This document shows positions 42,029 through 52,841 of a stretch of DNA of 64,000 nucleotides, in pieces. The notes beneath the pieces were generated by a model. The model saw only the letters and a program-made list of their open reading frames with translations. It was not told the origin of the DNA and did not search any database. The DNA comes from Hysterium pulicare CBS 123377 (Eukaryota > Ascomycota > Dothideomycetes > Hysteriales > Hysteriaceae). Positions within the stretch are counted from its first letter, which is position 1, and every line of letters starts with the position of its first letter. The position numbers and the translations under genes are program-made. The DNA lies in NCBI GenBank assembly GCA_000467715.1, contig AJFK01000227.1, positions 62,001 to 126,000 of the forward strand, written 5' to 3'.

Positions 42029-44803
42029 CTAGAAACTAAACAACCCACTTCTCTTCTTCCCAAGCGGATACACCAGCAACGCGGCAAGGAATAACCCCAC
42101 CGTAATCCCGATAGCAACCTGAATAACACTAAACCCCACATTCAACGCCACCCGATTCACATTACTAGCCGCATCCGTCCCATTCGAGATTGTCGTGACT
42201 CCCGTCTGGTTTCTAGTAATCTGATCCGCGGACGTGATGCCCGAGACCAGAGACCCGGAGACTGAAAGGCCCGAGGGAACCTGTACGAAGATGGCGGGAA
42301 GCATAGCCGCGGCCGCGAGCCCGTACCCGATTTTCCGCACTGAGGGGATGAACTCGTCGGGGGTGGAGGCTCCGCTTCGTGGCATGTAGTCTTTGTTGTG
42401 ATGGCGTTGCTGATGGGGCCAAGTGGATCGACCGTGGTGCGAGCGTAGCCAGCGCTTACGGAATCGGATCAAGCGGGGTCGGAGACGATCTTCCCAGATA
42501 TCGAGACACCAATTCTCGACGTAGCGGCCGAAGCGGGCGTGGATATTTGCTGTGACGCCGATTGCGAGCGCGCCGAGGGTGTTACTGACTTGGGCGTTGC
42601 CTTTGAAGTATGTAGAGCTGTGGTAGTTTACGACGTAGCCGATGAGGGAGATGATGAGCATGGCGGGTGCTTGCTTCCATTTTGCTTGATTGATGATTAT
42701 GAGACAGAGGGTGAAGGCTAGGACGAAGAAGTAGTACCAGGATGAAGACATTGGGGCAGTGCAGCTGGTGGAGGAGGTGGCGTTCTTATCCAGCATACCG
42801 AAGAGGACGGTGCCGATTGTGATGCCGAAGCCGAGAAAGAGGGAGTAGATGATGGCGTAGACCATGCGGACGGACCCTGCGACAATGTGACGAGATTGTA
42901 GTTCGAGACTGGCAGACAGCACGGTAAAGCCCGGCAGGATGAGTGCTATGCTAGACTGGGCCATGGCGCTGAAGCAGAAGAGTTCTGTACCGTTGTGCCT
43001 GATGGAACCAAGTCCTCGTGCGATGAAGGATGTGATGACTGCCGCACTGATCTCGAAGACATTGGAGATCATTTCGTTTTGAGGGGCGACAATAAGCTGT
43101 AGCCATCCCAGGATACAACCCAGGAGAAAGCAGAATGGTAGATCGATGGGTCGAGCTTGGAAAGCGAAAGGCCCAACGGTTGCAGATGCTAAGCCATACA
43201 CCGGAACGCGGAGCCAATCATTGAACTTGGGTTTGCGAGCGATGATGGCGTCCAGGCGCGGAGTGGCTTCATCAACAGCAACACGGTCATGCACAACATC
43301 CTTGTAGATTTCGTGAGTATCGCGGAGTTTACCGAGATCGACTCCCTGGGATGTACGGACCAGTTTGACTTCGGTCGTATGAACAGAGGAATCGTCGAAC
43401 GAGATGATCATGCAGCCAGGAATGTAGAGAAATTGTGCTTCAATCTCTAGTACTCGAGCAGACATGCTCATGTACTCTTCCAGCCGGTGGGTAGGAGCTC
43501 CGAATTTCATGAGGGCTTTGCAAAGTCTTCGAAGGTACGTTTGTCGCGCCAGCGTCCCGGCTAAATGTATTTTGATTTTGATCTCCTCTCGGCTAGGTTT
43601 ACTCATCTTGCTGAAAGCTGAAGCGATTGAAGTTCCGCTCTTCGATCGTTTACCCATGCCAGGACGAGACTTTTTCGACATGTCTGCCATCTCGTGGGCA
43701 AAATCCTTCTGGCCTGGAGCAGCCAACATGGCTGACGAGTCCAAGAGCTTCGATATCGATGTAGATGAGTGATTAGCACTTCTACTATACCAGTGTCTAG
43801 CTCCATGACGTGGGTTTAAGGGTGTGGTAGTTCCAGAAGTGGGAGGAGACGGTTGCGGAGTCGTGGCAGCTGTGGAGGCGCCGCTCAAGCTACCTGATGT
43901 CTCCCAGCTAGAGCCACGCGGATGCATTGATGGTCTAGATTGTTTGGGGTCAAGTTGCTTGAGTGCATCAAATGAAGGAGCGCGGGGTCCAGACGCAGCT
44001 TTAAGCAGTGTCCCTAAGACACCAGTTCTGAACCTCTTCGGACGAGGTACGTACTCATCGTCTACCTCGTTGAGAGGAGTGACTTGGCCAGATTGAAGTG
44101 CCGCCATCTCAGAATGATATAGGTCTTCCGACCTGAATCTCGGAGCATTGCGCACGGTATGTTGTCGTATTAATTGGTCCGCTTGAGCGATGAATTCTTT
44201 CCTTGTAGTGGGCTCGGGAGCCTCCTCATCTTCAGTCTCCCCATCGAATGTGACAATGTTACTCAAAGGAATACGATCAGGCCTGCCAGCAGGACGATTA
44301 GGTGGAGTACTAGATAGTAATTTCTCGCTCGAATTCCGACGCGACCCCGGCGCCGAGTAGCTTCCCACAGCTCTTGCAAGTTTTGTGGCTCGCTCCTGGG
44401 CGAGAATGCCGGACAGTCGCTTTGTAGAGTCATCCTCTTCGTCTTCATCGCCGAGAAGGAATTGGGTAGGAGGAGTTCGGGATGTTCTTCGAATTGCAGG
44501 CCTCGGCTTGGGAATGTAGGGTTTACCAAAAGCTTTGTGGATCTCTTCAGACAGTTCCGCATGTGAGACATCGGAGCGTTGGCCAGGCGCGGGAGAATTA
44601 TTAGAGCCGGAACCACTGTCCAGCGGGTACTCGATGAGTTCTATGTTTGATAATGATTCGTCGGGAGTGATGATAGCGGGGGGAGCAGAGTCCGAAGTAA
44701 AGCCAACTCGTTTGCGGCCTGACTGATGAGGCGGCATCGAACCGTCAGGTGAATGATGGGAATGAGATGCTTGGTGATGCCAGGAAGTATCAGAGGACTC
44801 CAT
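42029..44803 (-). CDS. Prm10/ThrE-like (DUF1212) membrane transporter
   Basis: This is a single coding exon of 924 aa. I start at ATG 44803 (GCCATGGAG, a strong context). Upstream the frame has only a GTG, and splice-like signals there suggest a 5' UTR intron. Residues 1-430 are hydrophilic, Ser/Pro-rich and probably regulatory. The DUF1212/ThrE domain begins at LAGTLARQTYLRRLCKALMKFGAPTHRLEEYM, followed by IPGCMIISFDD and RLDAIIARKPKFNDW. About ten membrane helices follow, including FAFQARPIDLPFCFLLGCILG, LPGFTVLSASLELQSR and SLIGYVVNYHSS; a last pair lies near the C-terminus. Bacterial relatives export threonine and serine, and yeast Prm10 is pheromone-regulated. It is probably a vacuolar or plasma-membrane carrier and probably not part of the biosynthetic group. 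Confidence 0.9.
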   Translation of the reverse strand: MESSDTSWHHQASHSHHSPDGSMPPHQSGRKRVGFTSDSAPPAIITPDESLSNIELIEYPLDSGSGSNNSPAPGQRSDVSHAELSEEIHKAFGKPYIPKPRPAIRRTSRTPPTQFLLGDEDEEDDSTKRLSGILAQERATKLARAVGSYSAPGSRRNSSEKLLSSTPPNRPAGRPDRIPLSNIVTFDGETEDEEAPEPTTRKEFIAQADQLIRQHTVRNAPRFRSEDLYHSEMAALQSGQVTPLNEVDDEYVPRPKRFRTGVLGTLLKAASGPRAPSFDALKQLDPKQSRPSMHPRGSSWETSGSLSGASTAATTPQPSPPTSGTTTPLNPRHGARHWYSRSANHSSTSISKLLDSSAMLAAPGQKDFAHEMADMSKKSRPGMGKRSKSGTSIASAFSKMSKPSREEIKIKIHLAGTLARQTYLRRLCKALMKFGAPTHRLEEYMSMSARVLEIEAQFLYIPGCMIISFDDSSVHTTEVKLVRTSQGVDLGKLRDTHEIYKDVVHDRVAVDEATPRLDAIIARKPKFNDWLRVPVYGLASATVGPFAFQARPIDLPFCFLLGCILGWLQLIVAPQNEMISNVFEISAAVITSFIARGLGSIRHNGTELFCFSAMAQSSIALILPGFTVLSASLELQSRHIVAGSVRMVYAIIYSLFLGFGITIGTVLFGMLDKNATSSTSCTAPMSSSWYYFFVLAFTLCLIIINQAKWKQAPAMLIISLIGYVVNYHSSTYFKGNAQVSNTLGALAIGVTANIHARFGRYVENWCLDIWEDRLRPRLIRFRKRWLRSHHGRSTWPHQQRHHNKDYMPRSGASTPDEFIPSVRKIGYGLAAAAMLPAIFVQVPSGLSVSGSLVSGITSADQITRNQTGVTTISNGTDAASNVNRVALNVGFSVIQVAIGITVGLFLAALLVYPLGKKRSGLFSF

Positions 44804-46770
44804 GGCTGAAGTATTAGGGATCCGCAGATAGCGGCGCCTGTCGCTCTGAATTTGGAAGGGACGTGTTGTCACTAGCCCAATAATAGCAACTGACGAAGCT
44901 TACGTCTGATCGAGCCTGGAGGCGCGGCTTGGGAGCGATAGCTGTGAAGTTTGCTAGCAGAGCAAAGACGCTCGGATTCGACGGATGGCACCAATGGCTC
45001 CGGCAAGATGACGATGGAGTCAATTCTCGCAGCACAGCAGTTGGAGACGGAGAGATACGCAACCGAAAACGGAATTGCAAGAGGCAAAATCACGACAGGT
45101 CGTAGGTTGAAGATGCGGAATTATGACGATTTCGGAGCGGCGGGAGAGTAGATCCAAACCTGGACGCTAAGAAAGGCGTGGCGTCACCGCATTCATTCTT
45201 CAGCAAAGACAAAGGAGGCTTAGCGAGATGCGAGAACAGAATCCATCCCTAAAGAGAGGCACCGAAATACAAAGACCCACACACGGAGGAACGTCGGGCG
45301 AGACTCTTTTGAATGGAAACTCAAAACTCAGCAATCTTGGGCAGCGGCAGCAGTTGCCAGTGATGGATACTCTTAGCAGGTTGCTGTGTGGCATATCAAC
45401 TTATCGCAAACTCAACAAAACTCTCAACCATTGTTGTTGCAACGCTCTTCGTATCAGAGAGCTCCACTCGAGATGGCGTAATGTTCTCTCTCAGCCGCAA
45501 TGGTCCTTGTCGGAGCCGCCATGGTCGGTTTTGATTTTCATAATGGGAACGCCGAAGATAGCAAAGTGGGTATAAAATGGGCCCTCTTACTGGAATATGT
45601 CCAATAACGCGAGCGATAGGGGGATGGTGTTGCATGTACACGTTGATAAGACGGTGGTTTTTTGGGCATGTCGCGCTTCGCGTCGGTCGAAAACATCTAA
45701 CGGTGAGTCAAGAGGCCAATAGGTACCAGTGGTTGCAAAACAGAGGCTGCCCTCGAAACCAGAGCAACGGGTTAGACTTTAGGCAGATGTCGATTTATAT
45801 GAAGAGTGATGAGGAATTGTGATGAATATTGGAGCCCAGGAAGGCGTGGAGGAAAAGAAAGGTGTCGACGTTTCAGCGGCTTAAAATCGGCTTTGCACCG
45901 TAACAAGCCACCCAAAACTTTTCTCGCCTCCGCCACCAGCCCTATGTAGACACCCTATCGCCATCGCTATCACTCATCAATCTCTTTCACATGCTCAGGT
46001 ACCGCCATCCAATCGGAGATTTTACATCCTTGCGCTTCATCAACCACTACTATCACAACATCACGATGTATTAATAGCATCAGATAGATTGGTTGATGCC
46101 CTTGAGTGGAACGCCTGCCCCAACTTGGTGAAGACGACAAGCTTTCACAGCGTTTACGAGATCAACACCAGGCATCTTGACAGCGCGTATACACCTCATC
46201 TCAACGCATTCTCCTCAGAGCCCTTCGATTTCTTTCATCAAACCCAGGTAGAAATCACGTCCAGACCACGTGACGTCAATCCTATTACCATGATGCCCTG
46301 TACTGAAACATCTAAACCGGATATCTTGGCTCAGGCAGCCTAGCTGTTGAAGCTGTTGGAAGTTCTATCAGGGTGTTCTTAGGTTGCTCAAGGAACACTG
46401 TGGTACCACATGATGAGTAGTCAGCCTTGTTCCATTCCATACACTCGCGTGCTCACTCCCTAGTACCATTGATGGATGGATAGAAATGTACCGCTGTCGT
46501 CCCACCTCCCACGTACGATACCAGCGGTAGGACAAGCGTGGCCTCGGGCTGCAATGGTGCAGGTCCGTAGGTAGCTAGACAGATAGGTAGGTGGTAGCAT
46601 CATGTGGGGCCTTCGTCTCCCCGCACTTGGAGCAGTAGACCCTGCATCCACACCATCTCCTCCAACATGTGGGGTAATATATTTCGACTCTCTTATAATT
46701 CTCATACAAGCAAAAATTGTGTACATTCACCAATCTTCACTCAAAGAACAAGCCGAATCCTACACCAGCC
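44804..46770. promoter_or_regulatory. Intergenic region of 2 kb, divergent promoters
   Basis: The Prm10-like and FAD-monooxygenase genes both start at the borders of this region. The Prm10-like 5' leader probably extends to about 45.1 kb. ORFs inside are short and without pattern. No repeat or RNA gene is recognised. Confidence 0.45.
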
Positions 46771-48209
46771 ATGCCTAAAATCAATAAGGTATGCTGAAAT
46801 TTACCCTTCGAGATTCACACGCTAATAAACAAAAAGGTCGTAATCGTCGGTGCCGGGCCGTCAGGTCTGCTATTGGGCATAATGCTCGCCCGACATGGCA
46901 TCACTGTTCAGATTCTTGATATGGGCTTGGAACTCGACAAGAACCCGCGAGCAGCCCATTATGCTCCCTCGGCCGTCTATGACTTCACGCGAGCAGGGAT
47001 AATCGATGATGTCAATGCTGCTGGTTTTCATCCCGGAGGTGTCTGCTGGCGAGAGATTGATGGGAAGTTCTTGGCAGGTATGGGACGGGCATGGACCGGC
47101 GGATTCGATACTGCGGACGACGTGCCCAAGGGCAAATACCCTATGGTTGTGCTGCCGTTGGATAGGTTGGGAAAGGTCTTCCAGAAGCATTTCGAGAGCT
47201 ACAAGACCACGGAGATTCTGTGGAATCACAAAGTCGTCGCCATCGATCAGGATGAGAAGCAGGCAAGAGTGATTGTGGAAACACCAGAGGGCCAGAAGAC
47301 ATTTTCAGGAGACTATGTAATCGGCGCAGATGGCGCGAACAGTCAGGTTCGTCGCTCACTATTCGGGGATTTAAACTATCCTGGAGAGACATTACCGGAG
47401 CAGATTATTGCTACAAATGTAAGTCCCAGACCCTCCCCTTGAGGCTTACTCTGTGGAAGACTAATTGTCGTTGTAAGGTCTACCTCGACTTCACAAAATT
47501 CGGCTACTGGGATTCAAACTTCATCGTTCACCCGACAGACTGGTACATGGCTGCTAGAATTACTACTGACGGCATGTGGAGAGTTACGTATGGCGATATA
47601 CCCGGCTTGACACGAGAAGAATATCTCGAACGTCAACCCATGCGATATGAGAAAATCCTCCCCGGGCACCCGAAGCCAGAGGAGTACAAGCTCGTCGGCG
47701 CCAGCCCCTACAAACTTCAACAACGATGTGCACCCAGCTTCCGCGTCGGTCGATTTATTCTTGTTGCTGATGCAGCCCATCTGTGCAATCCTTTCGGTGG
47801 TCTAGGTCTCACAGGAGGTTTCGCAGATGTCGGGTCTCTCTACGACTGCCTTATCGGTATTCACGAGGACAAGGCAGACGACAGCATATTAGACAAGTAC
47901 AGCGAGGTTCGAATCAAGCTTTGGAAGGAAATGATCGACCCCCAATCCAGGGCGAATTTCCATCGCTTATGGGATGAGAAATGCATTTCCGACCGAGAGG
48001 CATTCTTCAAGATTTGCGAGAAGGCGGCGAATGATCCAGAATTTGCATCACAAATGAACGATGTGAGCATTGGTATCCCCTTCTGAACTGAGATGTACAC
48101 AAACTAACCACGTCTTTCTTAGGGAATTCACGCTATCCGACACGACTTCACGCAATACTATAAGGATGCTCCTGCAAAATCGAACGGACAACTGAACGCG
48201 GCTCAATAG
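46771..48209 (+). CDS. FAD-dependent aromatic-type monooxygenase
   Basis: Four exons (46771-46788, 46837-47418, 47478-48062, 48123-48209) give 423 aa. The first exon is only MPKINK; the join to exon 2 gives VVIVGAGPSGLLLG, the Rossmann GxGxxG that binds FAD. Further motifs are the DG motif YVIGADGANSQVRRSLFG and the GD-like motif FILVADAAHLCNPFGGLGLTGGFADV, which complete the class A flavin monooxygenase fold (salicylate/phenol hydroxylase type). These enzymes use NAD(P)H and oxygen to hydroxylate or epoxidise rings. It lacks a C-terminal membrane helix, so it is probably soluble. It is followed on the same strand by a P450 gene; together they could be tailoring genes of the nearby UbiA group or an independent pair. 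Confidence 0.9.
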
Positions 48210-48761
48210 AACCGAACTGATATATATTAAGATTTTATATCACATGTACCTAAGAATCATCATGTATTATGTCATTCGTCCAACCCTGTGTGAAGCCCTG
48301 CAGGCATCCCTTCAGGTTACTTCGTTTGTTTGCTTACACATCTTCAATACTGAACATCAATCCAATAGATATACAATTCCTGAACATTTTGCGCTCTCTC
48401 TGAATATAAATACTGTTAATCTTAATGGATTTAAATGATGTTCTCTATATTCTTTTCATTTAATATTGCCACAGCAAATCAGCCCCACCATGTTCACGTC
48501 CAGATTTTACCCCACAACACGCCAACGCCACAGCACGTGCGCTCTTTATCCACGCCAGCTTCAGCCTTGTTTCAACCCTCGGCAATTCAACTCTAACGTG
48601 CATAGTACAGAGCTAGGATGGATGCGCAGCCCTGCATTTGGAGAGTAAACTTACCCCAGCCAACAAAATGTGCGCTCTTATTAAGTCGTTACGAAACCCC
48701 GCCAAACTTCGTGATTCTCCAACAGCTGCTACCTCCGTAGCATCACCGACTTCTCTAGAGA
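48210..48761. other. Intergenic region
   Basis: This is the 3' flank of the monooxygenase and the promoter of the second P450. AT-rich in its first half. No features are recognised. Confidence 0.5.
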
Positions 48762-50545
48762 ATGGCTGACGTTTACTTATATACTTCGGCCCTAGCTGCC
48801 GTTGCTCTGATCTTAGTGAAGTTATGGAGTAATTACCAGTTCAATTGGAAGTATAAGCTTCCACCGGGCCCACCAGGTCTACCGATCTTTGGAAACATGC
48901 CGACCTTTGGGAATGTATTTGGAGATAGGTTTCAGATGCCGCCGTATCATCAGGGACCGTGGGCGAAGAAAATGGCTGAGAAATATGGAGAGATGTAAAC
49001 CCCATCATCCACTTGTCCCTCCCACTGCGCCTTTCATCAAGTTCCCACAAAAATCCCATCTGTAGCTTTACTAGACTGACCTATACAACATAGGATGACC
49101 CTCCGCATAGGCCCCAACAACATGGTCTTCCTCAACAGCTCGCGCACCACAAATCTCCTCCTAGAAAAGCGCTCCGCGATCTACTCTTCTCGCCCCTACT
49201 ACCCCTACGCATCAGATATCCTCTCCGGCAGCTGCCGCATAGTAATGCAACCCTACGGCCCCCAGTGGCGTAGCGTGCGTAAAATCATGCACGCCTGCCT
49301 CAACATCAGCATGGCTCCCACATTCGAGCCCTTCCAAGAACTCGAATCGCGGCACCAACTCTACGAATACTTGACCGCGCCTCAAGACTGGTGGAAAGCG
49401 AATCTGAGATATGCGAATAGTGTCATTATGAGTGTGGTGTTTGGCAAAAGAATGCAGCCGAACGACCCCAACCTAAAAGCGCTCTTCGCCTCCTCCAACG
49501 AATTCATCCTCTCCATCCAACCAGGCGCCATAGCAGTCGACACCTTCCCCCTCCTTGCCCACCTGCCCAAACCGCTTCAATGGTGGCGATCCCACGGCAC
49601 GCGCGAGTTTCAGAAAACAGTCAACGTCTACCAAACCGAAGTCGCCGATCTAAAACGCAGAATGGAAGCCGGGACATGTCGCCCTTGCTTCGCAACCGAG
49701 TTCCTCAAGAACCCCGAGACAGAGAAGTTGGGAGAGACGCAGACGCTTTTTGCGTTGGGCAGCCTCATGGAAGCAGGCTCCGACACCTCTCGAATGAGTA
49801 TATCGCAAGTCATCGCCGCCGCCGCAACCGACCACCGCTGGGTCCGCACCGCGCAAGCCGAACTCGACAAGATCTGCGGAAGCAACGCCGAGCGCCTCCC
49901 ACAATTCTCCGATCGCGAGAACCTGCCATATCTCAGTGCGGTGGTGAAGGAAGGGTTTCGATGGCGGCCGTTTACCGAAATCGGCACTTTCCATATGTTG
50001 ATGAAGGATGATGAGTTTGAAGGGTACAGATTCCCGGCCGGCACGCAGTTTACGTGGAATAATTGGGCTATTGCACTTAGTGAGGCGGAATATGAGGATC
50101 CGCATCGGTTTTGGCCCGAGAGGTTCTTGAAGGGGGAGGGAGGGGTGGAGAGGGATCCGCTGCAGGGACATTGGAGTTTTGGGGCTGGTGAGTTTTTGGT
50201 AGTGGGGGAGATGGTGACTTAGCTAATCGATTATTATTAGGGAGGAGAGTTTGTACGGGGTTTAGGGTTGGGGATACGAATGTTTGGATTGCGATTGCTA
50301 GGCTTTTGTATTGCTTTGACTTTGACCAGGTGCCGGTAAGTGAACTCCTGCCACTATTTCATTAACTGGCTAGGTTTTGATGGAGGAAGCTAACACTTTT
50401 AAAGGGCAAAGAAATCGACACTTTCAATACCAACTGGGCTGAACATAGATTTGCACCTTACGATCTCAAGATCACGGTCAGGAGTCCGGCGCATAGAGCC
50501 TTGATAGAGAGGGTTGGGAAGGAGGCTGCGGAGACGGTGTATTAG
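48762..50545 (+). CDS. Cytochrome P450 monooxygenase
   Basis: Four exons (48762-48994, 49094-50187, 50241-50335, 50405-50545) give 520 aa. One N-terminal anchor helix (YLYTSALAAVALILVKLW) leads to the hinge KLPPGPPGLPIFGNMP. The I-helix motif is EAGSDTS, the K-helix EGFR (ExxR), PERF follows, and the heme loop is FGAGRRVCTGF, split by an intron after FGAG. The last exons encode CFDFDQVPGKEIDTFNT. All key residues are intact. The pattern is that of fungal P450s related to O-methylsterigmatocystin oxidoreductase (CYP64-like). Exon 2 is noticeably C-rich in codon third positions compared with the first P450 in the window, suggesting a different expression level or history. The substrate is unknown. 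Confidence 0.92.
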
Positions 50546-52050
50546 ACGGTATAAGCTGAATTGAGCATTTGAGCTACGTATTACATGTGCCAGTGTGGTA
50601 AACATGCACATCTAAGAGCTCAATCACTGCTTGCCAGAACTTTTGCAAATGTCTCCTATGGCCAACATCCCAGGTGTCTTTGGCTAACTTTATCTGACTA
50701 CTATAAAAGATCCTAATACCTTAAGCGTCGTATCGCAAGTGTGGGCAGCTTTACAATCCACGCATCTATCTCCGATAGAGCCATTGCATTCTACCCGGGC
50801 GCGGCAATTCTGGCGGAGATGTCGAGAGCTATTACAGCGAATACAATACACTTGACGACCCCAATGTTGGGTTGGGGGATTCTCTTTGGCATACGCCTTG
50901 AAGTTATCAAAAACTTCCTGAGCGGTTCGAGTGGGCCTGCCGTGAAGATTTGAATATTCATAGGAGTCGGATGCTCTGAATTGTCGATGAAGTTGGAACG
51001 GGTATTAGAAGGTCCACGCGAGATATCGGATCCTTGAACGGTGATTTCATTGTGGAATCAGAAGAAATATGAATGAAACCAGATCTCAAAGGGTGATATT
51101 GGTGTGGCCAATATGAGATGCATTATCTATCACTTGGATCGTGACTTTTAGGACATGCGTGGAAGCCTACCAGTCCAGCTCGCTTGAAGAGAACAGCGAA
51201 AACAACAAGTTGCGATAGAAAAGGTTGCTTGGGGATTGAACAAGAGGACCTTCAAACCACCTTGAAGCGTTGAACATTTTCAGGTTACGTTCGTCTCGTT
51301 TATATTGGCACTGGAGAATCGTTTGCAGCCGGTTTGCGGCAGGTTTGCGGCCTTTGGATCGATCATCGGCGGAAGTAAATGGTTAGCCAAAGTTAGGTTT
51401 TCCGTCAAGAGTAGTCCACTTCGACATCGCGAGAGGAGAAGGCCTCGGTAAGGAAGATTATATTTTGAAGTTGACCACAATGGTTATCGCTCATGCACTC
51501 GCGACGACCTGCAAAGACGCTAGCATCGGTTGATCAACCAATGAAATCTTCTTGAAAAGTGGCTCGAAGAGGTTTAGCTTCTTGTGAGGGCAAAGGGACA
51601 GAGAACTGAGAGATAGTGTAGATTGATCTTATGTACGAAAGGTTGGTGTAGGGAGCAAGCTGGAGGTTGAGGTTCGGCTGGAGCGGTACTTCGTAATTCT
51701 CCGGATTTAAGCTGAAAGTTGACTACCCGAATAACCACTCAACAATACGAAAACAAACTAAAAAATTAGAGATTCTAGCTCGCAAGGAGAAGCTGAAGAT
51801 TGAAGAGTAAGATTTCTTCTTTTTAGAAGTGTTAGTGAGGAAATTTAACGTGCTTTATTTGTTCGTAGCATTCGCTTACTTCCGGAGATTACTTTCGTCC
51901 CCACCTTCTATAAGTAGCCTAGTCTCTAATTATCTCATATTAGTAATAGCGGTGCCTAATACTAGAAAAAGCATTCCTTCACCTACTGCTCTTTTTCTTT
52001 GGTTATATATAATGCTTTCATTTCCAACCGATAAATTCAATACCTCATTC
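50546..52050. other. Intergenic region of 1.5 kb
   Basis: ORFs are short and without pattern (for example 50741-50953 +). A perfect 12-bp palindrome GGTTGATCAACC lies near 51528. The part next to the tRNA gene (51840-52050) is AT-rich. No gene is recognised. Confidence 0.45.
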
Positions 52051-52121
52051 GGTGGTGTGGTCTAGTGGTATGACGTTTCGTTGTGGCCGAAATAGCCAGG
52101 GTTCGATTCCCTGCACCGCCA
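52051..52121 (+). tRNA. tRNA-His (anticodon GTG)
   Basis: The sequence folds into a full cloverleaf of 71 nt. The acceptor stem is GGTGGTG with CACCGCC and discriminator A; the D stem is GTC/GAC. The anticodon stem TTTCG/CGAAA carries loop TTGTGGC, so the anticodon is GTG. The T arm is CAGGG-TTCGATT-CCCTG. No intron is present. GGTTCGATTCC is the B box. In eukaryotes an extra 5' G is added after transcription. Confidence 0.95.
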
Positions 52122-52123
52122 GA

Positions 52124-52149
52124 TTTTTATTTTTTTTATTTTTTTTTTA
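52124..52149 (+). terminator. RNA polymerase III terminator of the tRNA gene
   Basis: Runs of five and more T residues start 3 nt after the tRNA 3' end, as expected for Pol III termination. Confidence 0.85.
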
Positions 52150-52841
52150 TTTAGCATTTCTTCGCATGTTATGGAAGAATCCATCGAGTCCATTCGGAAT
52201 GCCAAATGACCTTGTGGTGGTGTCAGGGATGTAGAGGTCTATTCGTCGCATCAAAGACGCGACATCTTTTATGAGGCGGGGAGGCGGCAAGGTGATCGTA
52301 ATATTCTTGTTCCTAAGAACTCATAGAACAACTTCACGTCGAAATTCTAGGGGAATTAGATTGATTCCAGTTACTAGAGCCAACTAATCTTGAAGTACCT
52401 GTATTTTATCTCGCCATAGAGTGCGTCTCTCGACATAGGGACAGACATTAATGTTACACTTCAGGAAACATCGAGCCAACTGGCTGGAGTGAACTAGCTT
52501 TAATCAACGGTACAGGGGTCAAACACGATCTGCATCAGGGTGGAGGTGCTTTACGTCGTGCTATGAACAGTACTCCGTCTTACAAAGCCGAGATTAGAGT
52601 ATTCAGAAATAGTACCAGGTCACTTTCACACATAGATTTCATTGGGTTATGTAACGGTCATCCGCTCAACTTTTCATATAATCTAAATACGGCACATTTG
52701 CCAGACAACCAAGATCGCGGTCAACAGAATACGACTGCGGTGCCCTTAGTCCATATTGTATCAATCTTGCGTCTTATATTACACCCACTGTCTTATGCAC
52801 CAACATCAAATCCCGCTTCTACTCGAAGCCAGATAGAAAGA
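52150..52841. other. Intergenic region
   Basis: This lies between the tRNA gene and the 3' end of the nuclease gene. A plus-strand ORF (52563-53216) overlaps that gene in antisense and is taken as chance. No other feature is seen. Confidence 0.5.
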
